Shown piece after piece: positions 1 through 4,967 of a stretch of DNA of 5,393 nt (positions within the stretch are counted from its first letter, which is position 1; each line of letters opens with the position of its first letter). Both the position numbers and the translations under genes were made by a program. Below the pieces are notes generated by a model. It made no database searches. It was not told the DNA's origin and saw only the letters and a list, made by a program, of their open reading frames with translations. Source of the stretch: an uncultured Bacilli bacterium (lineage in GTDB: Bacteria; Bacillota_I; Bacilli_A; RF39; UBA660). The stretch lies in the NCBI GenBank assembly GCA_944363745.1, contig CALVVD010000070.1, positions 1-5,393 on the forward strand. Reading direction: 5' to 3'.

Positions 1-1096
1 AAGTATGGCAGTTAAAAAATTAAAAAGCATGCCTAATTTAAAAGTTATTAGTATTACAGGTAGTTATGGCAAGACTAGTAGTAAAAATATATTGGCAGAT
101 ATATTAAATATTAAATACGCTACACTACCAACTCCACGTAATTTAAATACACCATATGGACTTATTATTACTATTAATAACCATCTTGATAAATTTACAG
201 ATATCTTTATCGCTGAGATGGGGGCTTATGTTAGAGGAGAGATAAAAGAACTTTGTGATTTAGTTCATCCTAAATATGGTATTCTAACTAGAATTGGTAC
301 TGCTCATTTAGAAAGTTTTGGTAGTGAAGAGAATATTCAGAAGACTAAATTTGAACTTATTGAATCATTACCTGTTGATGGTATTGGGGTTTTAAATAAA
401 GATGATCCTAAACAAGTTAGTTATAAATTAAAAAATAAATGTAAAATACTTTGGATTGGTATTGATAATAAAGATGTAGATGTGTATGCTACTGATATAA
501 AATGCTCTAATGTAGGAACAACCTTTAATGTTATATTTAAAGGTGATAAGAAAAAATATGAATTTGAAACAAAACTATTAGGAAAACATAATGTTTATAA
601 TATCCTAGCAGGACTTGCTTTAGGACGTGAATTTGATATCTCTATTACAAAACTACAACAAGCGGTTAGAAATGTTAAGCCAGTTGAACATAGACTAGAA
701 CTTAAGAAAATGGGATATTTCTATCAAATAGATGATGCTTATAATTCTAATCCTGTAGGTGCTAAGAGTGCTTTAGAAGTATTATCTATGATGCCAGGTT
801 TAAAAGTAGTAGTCACTCCTGGTATGATAGAACTTGGTGATAAAGAAGAAGAACTTAATAAAGAGTTTGGTAAACAAATAGCAACAATTAGTAAAGCAGA
901 TTATGTTGTATTAATAGGTGAAAAAAGAACCCTTCCTATTAAAAAGGGACTTAAAGATGCTAAATTTAATATGGACAATTTAATAGTTTACAATGATGTA
1001 AAAGAAGCATATAATTTTATAAGAGGTATAAAGACTAAAAAAGATATATATGCTTTGTTTGAAAATGATTTACCTGATACATATAATGAAAAGTAG
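1..1096 (+). CDS. murF: MurF-type ligase (UDP-MurNAc-tripeptide:D-Ala-D-Ala ligase), 5' partial
   Basis: Cytoplasmic ATP-dependent Mur ligase that joins D-Ala-D-Ala to the UDP-MurNAc-tripeptide, the last soluble step of peptidoglycan precursor synthesis. Numbering from the Met at base 5, the P-loop TGSYGKTS is at residues 18-25, EMGA at 71-74 and the GTAHLESFGS segment at 98-107. The Lys in QKTKFE (about 115) matches the lysine that is carbamylated in Mur ligases. HRLE (229-232) and the MurF-typical DDAYNSNP (243-250) follow, then a C-terminal ligase domain ending in LFENDLPDTYNEK. Only 363 residues are visible against about 450 in the family. The P-loop lies unusually close to the Met at base 5, the frame is open to the window edge, and no ribosome binding site can be seen. 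The gene therefore almost certainly begins upstream, and the Met at base 5 is probably internal. The missing part would be the UDP-substrate domain or, as I recall for related Clostridia-type proteins, a membrane-anchored N-terminus. ddl follows 12 bases downstream, which supports the assignment. Confidence 0.88.
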   Translation, partial: SMAVKKLKSMPNLKVISITGSYGKTSSKNILADILNIKYATLPTPRNLNTPYGLIITINNHLDKFTDIFIAEMGAYVRGEIKELCDLVHPKYGILTRIGTAHLESFGSEENIQKTKFELIESLPVDGIGVLNKDDPKQVSYKLKNKCKILWIGIDNKDVDVYATDIKCSNVGTTFNVIFKGDKKKYEFETKLLGKHNVYNILAGLALGREFDISITKLQQAVRNVKPVEHRLELKKMGYFYQIDDAYNSNPVGAKSALEVLSMMPGLKVVVTPGMIELGDKEEELNKEFGKQIATISKADYVVLIGEKRTLPIKKGLKDAKFNMDNLIVYNDVKEAYNFIRGIKTKKDIYALFENDLPDTYNEK

Positions 1097-1101
1097 GAGA
1101 G
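1094..1101 (+). promoter_or_regulatory. Ribosome binding site of ddl overlapping the murF stop
   Basis: TAGGAGAG contains the murF stop TAG as its first three bases, with the AGGAG core at 1095-1099. The core lies nine bases before the ATG at 1109. The murF stop and the ddl ribosome binding site therefore share bases, which fits translational coupling of the two genes on one mRNA. Confidence 0.8.
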
Positions 1102-1108
1102 TGATAAT

Positions 1109-2329
1109 ATGAAAATAAAATTAGGTGTTGTATTCGGTGGTGAAACTGTTGAACATGAAGTTAGTATAATATCAGCAGTTCAAGCTATGAATAAAATTGA
1201 TCAGGAAAAATATGATGTCATACCAATTTATATTACTAAAGATGGTGAATGGTATACAGGAAATATGTTAATGGATGTCGAAGTATATCAGGATTTAGAT
1301 TTAATAAAGAAATATGCTACTAATGTTGTATTATATAAAAAAGATGGAGCTTTTGTTCTTCAAAGTAAAGGATTATTTAAAAAAATAGTTACAGATTTAG
1401 ATGTAGTATTTCCAATTGTTCATGGTACTAATGTTGAAGATGGTGTTTTACAAGGATATTTTCAAACAATAGGAATTCCATATGTTGGTCCTAATGTTTA
1501 TGCAGCAGCAGTTGCTCAAGATAAAGCTTATATGAGAGATATCTTTAAAGCAAATGACTTACCAATTCCAAATTATATTTGGTTCTATGATACAGATTAT
1601 AAAAATGAACCTGATGAAATAATTAAAAGAGTAGAAAAGATTAAATATCCTGTTATTATTAAACCTGCTACAACTGGTAGTAGTGTAGGAATAGGTGTTG
1701 CTAAAGATAAAGATGAACTTATTAAAGCGATAGAAGAAGCTATTAATTATGATAGTAAAATAGTTGTAGAAGAAGTTATTAAAAACTTAATGGAAGTTAA
1801 TATTGCTGTTTTAGGTAATTCTGAAAACTGTGAGACAAGTGTTATAGAAGAAGTTTTATCTAAGAGTGCTTTCTTAACCTATGATGAAAAATATATTGGT
1901 AGTGGTAAAGTTAAAGGTAAATTAGGGGCTAAAATGACTCCATTAAAAGGATCTAAAGGAATGGCTTCAGCTGATAGAAAGATACCTGCAGATCTTACTG
2001 ATAAAATGACTAAAGAAGTGGAAGATTTAGCTGTTAAAGTATTTAAAGTATTAGGAAATAGTGGTAATGCTCGTATTGATATGTTAATTGATAGTAAAGC
2101 TAAGAAAGTCTATGTTAATGAGATTAACTCAATTCCAGGATCACTTGCTTTCTATCTATGGGATCCTAAAGGAAAAGATTATACTGAACTATTAGATGAT
2201 ATGGTTAGTATTGCTATTAAAGATTATAAGAAACGTGAAAGTAAAACTCATTCATTTAATACGAATATCTTACAAGGCTTTGCTAAAAATGGTATTAAAG
2301 GAATGAAAGGAAAATTACAAAATAAATAA
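1109..2329 (+). CDS. ddl: D-alanine--D-alanine ligase
   Basis: Cytoplasmic ATP-grasp enzyme that condenses two D-Ala into the dipeptide used by MurF. The N-terminal domain carries GGETVEHEVS (10-19) and FPIVHGTNVEDGVLQG (101-116). The ATP-grasp domain carries the ATP-binding lysine segment IIKPATTGSSVGIGVA (183-198), the lid loop around YDEKY (258-262), the metal-binding region ARIDML (321-326) and VNEINSIPGS (336-345). Tyr262 in EKY is the position that is Tyr in D-Ala-D-Ala ligases and Phe in D-Ala-D-Lac ligases of Leuconostoc and Lactobacillus, so ordinary D-Ala-D-Ala is predicted. At 406 residues it exceeds the usual 300-370. The excess lies in a long lid-loop segment (about 263-292, rich in Lys and Gly) and a basic tail after about 380. 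The first Gly of the usual HGxxGEDG motif is Val109. The start is the ATG nine bases after a strong AGGAG. The gene is last in the operon and ends in a hairpin terminator. Confidence 0.95.
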   Translation: MKIKLGVVFGGETVEHEVSIISAVQAMNKIDQEKYDVIPIYITKDGEWYTGNMLMDVEVYQDLDLIKKYATNVVLYKKDGAFVLQSKGLFKKIVTDLDVVFPIVHGTNVEDGVLQGYFQTIGIPYVGPNVYAAAVAQDKAYMRDIFKANDLPIPNYIWFYDTDYKNEPDEIIKRVEKIKYPVIIKPATTGSSVGIGVAKDKDELIKAIEEAINYDSKIVVEEVIKNLMEVNIAVLGNSENCETSVIEEVLSKSAFLTYDEKYIGSGKVKGKLGAKMTPLKGSKGMASADRKIPADLTDKMTKEVEDLAVKVFKVLGNSGNARIDMLIDSKAKKVYVNEINSIPGSLAFYLWDPKGKDYTELLDDMVSIAIKDYKKRESKTHSFNTNILQGFAKNGIKGMKGKLQNK

Positions 2330-2359
2330 AACTGTATTAGTAAAACTAGTACAGTTTTT
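2328..2359 (+). terminator. Rho-independent terminator of the murF-ddl operon
   Basis: A 14-base arm at 2328-2341 pairs with 2345-2358 with a single G-U wobble and a three-base AAA loop, followed by a T run at 2355-2359. The 5' arm starts inside the ddl stop codon TAA (2327-2329). The stem is A/T-rich at its base but long. The A-rich 5' flank would give a short U run on the other strand too, but no gene approaches from that side. Confidence 0.85.
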
Positions 2360-2366
2360 ACATTTG

Positions 2367-2395
2367 TTGACAAATATCTATGGTTATGTAATGTT
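2367..2395 (+). promoter_or_regulatory. Candidate promoter for the membrane protein gene (consensus -35)
   Basis: A perfect TTGACA at 2367-2372 is followed after 17 bases by AATGTT (2390-2395), which matches TATAAT at only three positions but has a TG dinucleotide at the extended -10 position (2387-2388). Transcription would begin near 2402 and give a leader of about 40 bases. It competes with the perfect extended -10 at 2411-2419. Confidence 0.4.
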
Positions 2396-2410
2396 GTGAT
2401 AATAAAAAGG

Positions 2411-2419
2411 TGTTATAAT
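2411..2419 (+). promoter_or_regulatory. Candidate extended -10 promoter TGTTATAAT
   Basis: TGTTATAAT is a perfect extended -10 element (TG, one base, TATAAT at 2414-2419). No good -35 lies 16-18 bases upstream; the nearest, TTGTGA at 2394-2399, is only 14 bases away. Transcription would start near 2426, at the first bases of the AGGAG ribosome binding site, giving an almost leaderless mRNA. If real, it excludes the GTG at 2396 as the start codon. Confidence 0.4.
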
Positions 2420-2425
2420 AACAAT

Positions 2426-2430
2426 AGGAG
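2426..2430 (+). promoter_or_regulatory. Ribosome binding site that sets the start at 2441
   Basis: AGGAG at 2426-2430 lies ten bases before the ATG at 2441, in a context (TAGGAGAGTGA) identical to that before ddl. The longer open frame from GTG 2396 has no comparable site and would add 15 residues ahead of the membrane anchor, so the ATG is preferred. Confidence 0.8.
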
Positions 2431-2440
2431 AGTGAATATT

Positions 2441-3301
2441 ATGGAGAAAAAGAGTAACAAAGGGTTAATTGTATTTATTATAATATTAATTATCTGTATT
2501 ATAGGATTAGTATTCTATATATTAGTAGATAAAGATATTATTAAACTTAATAGTACTAATACAGAAAATACTCAAGTGGAAGAAAAAAATACTAGTGAAA
2601 ATGAAAAAGAAGATGAAGGAATAGAACTTAGTGTTGATAATGAGAATATTAAAACTTTATTTAATAATGCTCATCATATGTCTATAGGACCAGAATCTCA
2701 AATTTATAAAGATGGTGGTTATAAGGTAAGTGATATGACAACTGATGAGAAATTCACCTTACTAGCTAACCAATGGTATAATGAGTTAAATACACATAGT
2801 GACTATATAGGACAAACTAATGACCAAATAACAGAATTAAATGAAGATACATTAAAAAGCTTATATGAAAAGACTTTTGGGCCTAATACTTATGAAAGAC
2901 CTACTCAAATAACAGATGGTCTATGTGCTACTTTTACATACGATGAAACATATCAAGGTTATATTGCAAGAAATGGAGCAGGATGTGGTGGTACGAGTGC
3001 TTTTAGTGTTTATGAAAAGATAATAAGTGCCACTAAATATAATGATAGAATAGAAATAGTAAGTTCTGCTTTTTATATAGATGGAGAGTCTAAACAAATA
3101 TATAAAGATTATAATAAAACAACATCTTTAGGAGGCCTACTTATTGATGAAAATACAGTTAGTAGTGCTGAAGAAAGAGAAAATATCTATAATCAATATA
3201 TAGAAGATAATAAAGATAAATTAGAACAATATACATATACTTATACTCTTAATGAAGATGGATTTTATTATCTAACAAGTGTAGAAAGAACTAAAGAATA
3301 A
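2441..3301 (+). CDS. Single-pass membrane protein with extracytoplasmic domain, function unknown
   Basis: I do not recognise this family. The 286-residue product has a short basic N-terminus (MEKKSNKG), one hydrophobic segment at about 9-29 and no clear signal-peptidase or lipobox site, so it is probably an N-in, C-out anchored protein. Residues about 37-60 form a low-complexity linker rich in Asn, Thr and Glu. The remaining 225 or so residues look like an acidic, Tyr-rich folded domain outside the membrane. Cys162 and Cys182 (in GAGCGGTS) are the only cysteines outside the anchor and could form a disulfide. The C-terminal end has alternating Tyr/Thr (YTYTYTLNEDGFYYL), consistent with a closing beta hairpin. 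It has its own promoter region after the ddl terminator and ends at a terminator shared with the convergent glycosyltransferase, so it appears monocistronic. A cell-envelope role is inferred from topology only. Confidence 0.85.
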   Translation: MEKKSNKGLIVFIIILIICIIGLVFYILVDKDIIKLNSTNTENTQVEEKNTSENEKEDEGIELSVDNENIKTLFNNAHHMSIGPESQIYKDGGYKVSDMTTDEKFTLLANQWYNELNTHSDYIGQTNDQITELNEDTLKSLYEKTFGPNTYERPTQITDGLCATFTYDETYQGYIARNGAGCGGTSAFSVYEKIISATKYNDRIEIVSSAFYIDGESKQIYKDYNKTTSLGGLLIDENTVSSAEERENIYNQYIEDNKDKLEQYTYTYTLNEDGFYYLTSVERTKE

Positions 3302-3305
3302 GATA

Positions 3306-3338
3306 AAACTACTGAAAATTTACTCAGTAGTTTCTTTT
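3306..3338. terminator. Two-way terminator between the membrane protein and glycosyltransferase genes
   Basis: Ten bases, AAACTACTGA at 3306-3315, pair perfectly with TCAGTAGTTT at 3324-3333 around an eight-base loop. On the plus strand TTTCTTTT follows; on the minus strand TTTTATCTT follows. The loop contains the minus-strand glycosyltransferase stop (3320-3322), and one arm encodes its last residues, so the hairpin is partly coding. Confidence 0.8.
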
Positions 3339-4411
3339 AATTTCTCATTAATTATCTTCAAGTTATTATTTAGTCTAGGATCATTCGGTTCCATTTTTAA
3401 AGCTTTTTCTAAAAATACCTTACTAGCTTCTATTTCTCCTTTATTATAATAAGATATACTAAGTAGGTCATAAGGAGTATAATCAAAACTAAATGTTTCA
3501 TTGATATAAATCTTAGTATGGTCTTTAATATTTAAAGCTTTGTTTACATAATTAATAACATTATCATAATCATTTAAAACATAATAGAGTAGAGCCATCT
3601 CCATATAAGGATCTCTTAAGTATGGGGCCTCTTTAATCGCTTTTTCTAACCATAATTTCGCTTCATCGTATCTTTTTAAATTCTTATAACATCTACCAAT
3701 AAATCTCATAGAAGCACATCTCTCATCTTTCCAAGTAGCCTTTTCTAAACCTAAGTGTCTAATTAAAGTATCAATTGCTTCATTATATTTGCCATAATAC
3801 ATATATTCACGTCCTAAGTAATGCATATTTCTATCATCATTAGGATCTTCTTTAACACTCATTTCAAGTAAAGGAAGATAACTGCTTCTAGATTTAGTTC
3901 TATCAGGATAGTGATTCAAAATAATATTATCAGTAACACTAAATGTTTCCACACCATCATATTTTAATATTTCATGAACAGGATGATACCAAGAATAACC
4001 TAATCTTTTATGTATTTTTTCATAGTAAAAACTTATTATTGGATTATTGTTTTCATCTAAATACCAATTATAAATATATCTAAGTCTTGTTGTATTATTA
4101 CACCAAGCTTTTTCAAGTTCTTCTCGCCATCCAGGTAAGAATACTTCATCTAAATCTGTACAAACACAAATGTCTGCATCAAGTGGTACTAACTTTAAAG
4201 ATTCATTTCTTGCTACATCAAATCGCCAAGGTTCTATTTTTTTAATTTCTACATGAATACCTTTTTCTTTAAGTTTTTCTACAGTATTATCAGTAGAACC
4301 AGTATCAAGAACATAAATATCATCAGCTTCTTTCATAGATTCATACCATCTATCCACAAATTTCTCTTCATTTAAACAGATAGCATAAACACATACTTTA
4401 TATTTACTCAT
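3320..4411 (-). CDS. Family 2 glycosyltransferase with C-terminal TPR-like repeats
   Basis: Probably a cytoplasmic nucleotide-sugar-dependent glycosyltransferase of the GT-A fold; donor and acceptor cannot be read from the sequence. In the 363-residue product the GT2 domain shows AICLNEEKFVDRW (10-22), VLDTGSTDNTVE (34-45), WRFDVARNESL (62-72), the metal-binding DLDE (86-89) and HPVHE (143-147). From about 192 to 350 come four helical repeats of TPR type, with YGKYNEAIDTLIRHLGL, YDEAKLWLEKAIKEAP and IEASKVFLEKALKMEPNDP among them. GT2 followed by TPR is the layout of SunS-like peptide glycosyltransferases and many uncharacterised Bacillota proteins, and suggests a peptide or protein acceptor. 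The ATG at 4411 is preferred over GTG 4417 because the GTG lies inside the ribosome binding site. The gene stands alone: divergent from tspO, convergent with the membrane protein gene. A protein substrate such as the nearby collagen-like protein is possible but unproven. Confidence 0.9.
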   Translation of the reverse strand: MSKYKVCVYAICLNEEKFVDRWYESMKEADDIYVLDTGSTDNTVEKLKEKGIHVEIKKIEPWRFDVARNESLKLVPLDADICVCTDLDEVFLPGWREELEKAWCNNTTRLRYIYNWYLDENNNPIISFYYEKIHKRLGYSWYHPVHEILKYDGVETFSVTDNIILNHYPDRTKSRSSYLPLLEMSVKEDPNDDRNMHYLGREYMYYGKYNEAIDTLIRHLGLEKATWKDERCASMRFIGRCYKNLKRYDEAKLWLEKAIKEAPYLRDPYMEMALLYYVLNDYDNVINYVNKALNIKDHTKIYINETFSFDYTPYDLLSISYYNKGEIEASKVFLEKALKMEPNDPRLNNNLKIINEKLKETTE

Positions 4412-4416
4412 AAACA

Positions 4417-4423
4417 CACCTCT
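4417..4423 (-). promoter_or_regulatory. Ribosome binding site that sets the glycosyltransferase start
   Basis: Read on the minus strand, AGAGGTG runs from 4423 to 4417 and ends five bases before the ATG at 4411. The upstream in-frame GTG (4417-4415) begins with the last base of this site, so it is an unlikely start codon. Confidence 0.75.
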
Positions 4424-4440
4424 ATATATTGTATGAAATA

Positions 4441-4469
4441 ATTATAAAAAAGTAATAATTGCATATAAA
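4441..4469 (-). promoter_or_regulatory. Candidate promoter of the glycosyltransferase gene
   Basis: On the minus strand a perfect TATAAT (4446-4441) stands 17 bases downstream of TTTATA (4469-4464), which matches TTGACA at four of six positions. Transcription would begin near 4434, leaving a leader of about 23 bases with the ribosome binding site inside it. It occupies the middle of the 76-base divergent gap shared with tspO. Confidence 0.5.
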
Positions 4470-4475
4470 TATATT

Positions 4476-4482
4476 AAGGAGG
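4476..4482 (+). promoter_or_regulatory. Strong ribosome binding site of tspO
   Basis: AAGGAGG is a near-perfect match to the anti-Shine-Dalgarno sequence and ends five bases before the ATG at 4488. It is the strongest site in the window and fixes the tspO start. Confidence 0.85.
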
Positions 4483-4487
4483 ACGTT

Positions 4488-4934
4488 ATGATAAAAAGAA
4501 TAATTTATAGTTTATTACCGGTTGTTGGAGGAGCGATAGTAGGGTTAATTATATCAGGATATATGGATTACAGGGATATGGTAAAGCCACCACTAAGTCC
4601 ACCGGGAATTGTATTTCCTATTGTTTGGACTATCCTTTATATTTTAATGGGAATATCTTATTTTATTGCTACTAAAGATAATAAAGATGTTAAAGAATTA
4701 GATCAAATTTATTTGTTGCAACTATTTGTAAACTTTTTATGGCCGGTAATTTTCTTTGTGTTAAAGATGTATTTTACAGCTTTTCTTTGGATAATTCTAT
4801 TAATAATTTTAGTAGTTGCTATGATTAAAGAATTATTAAATAGAAATAAAATTAGTGGTTATCTACAAGTTCCTTATTTTATCTGGTTATTATTTGCAAC
4901 GTATTTAAATTTAGGTATTACTTTATTAAACTAA
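4488..4934 (+). CDS. tspO: TspO/MBR family membrane protein (tryptophan-rich sensory protein)
   Basis: Five-helix integral membrane protein of the translocator-protein family, whose members bind porphyrins and heme-related ligands; the physiological role in bacteria is unsettled. The 148-residue length is typical. Hydrophobic segments lie at about 5-24, 41-60, 73-91, 96-114 and 125-146. Family signatures are KPPLSPPGIVFPIVWTILY (33-51) in the first loop and second helix, the FVNFLWPVIFF stretch (80-90), and WLLFATYLNLGI (133-144) near the end. Trp47, Trp85, Trp101 and Trp133 supply the characteristic tryptophans. It is transcribed divergently from the glycosyltransferase and convergently with the collagen-like gene, so it is probably a single-gene unit. 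No convincing promoter was found: TTGTAT (4429-4434) with AATAAT (4454-4459) has a 19-base spacer. No heme or porphyrin gene is visible to explain its ligand. Confidence 0.94.
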   Translation: MIKRIIYSLLPVVGGAIVGLIISGYMDYRDMVKPPLSPPGIVFPIVWTILYILMGISYFIATKDNKDVKELDQIYLLQLFVNFLWPVIFFVLKMYFTAFLWIILLIILVVAMIKELLNRNKISGYLQVPYFIWLLFATYLNLGITLLN

Positions 4935-4962
4935 AAAACTCACAAATTGTTGTGAGCTTTTT
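4933..4962. terminator. Two-way terminator between tspO and the collagen-like gene
   Basis: CTCACAA (4939-4945) pairs with TTGTGAG (4950-4956) around the loop ATTG. After one A-C mismatch the flanking A run (4933-4937) can pair with the T run (4958-4962). Transcripts from either side meet a T tract after the stem: five T on the plus strand and six on the minus strand. The 5' arm begins in the tspO stop codon. Confidence 0.85.
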
Positions 4963-4967
4963 AAATA

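Noticed and set aside
1109..2329. VanA-type or D-Ala-D-Lac ligase conferring glycopeptide resistance
   Set aside because: The lid residue is Tyr in EKY rather than the Phe or His of D-Lac ligases, there is no vanH or vanX neighbour, and the gene is paired with murF.
2396..2440. Longer start of the membrane protein at GTG 2396
   Set aside because: No ribosome binding site precedes it, the added 15 residues overlap the TATAAT and AGGAG elements, and the ATG at 2441 has a strong site at proper spacing.
2330..2440. Riboswitch or small RNA in the gap after ddl
   Set aside because: The only stable fold is the short terminator hairpin. The rest is A/T-rich promoter-like sequence with no conserved aptamer pattern that I recognise.
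4412..4417. GTG 4417 as the glycosyltransferase start
   Set aside because: The GTG begins with the last base of the AGAGGTG ribosome binding site, which is correctly spaced for the ATG at 4411.
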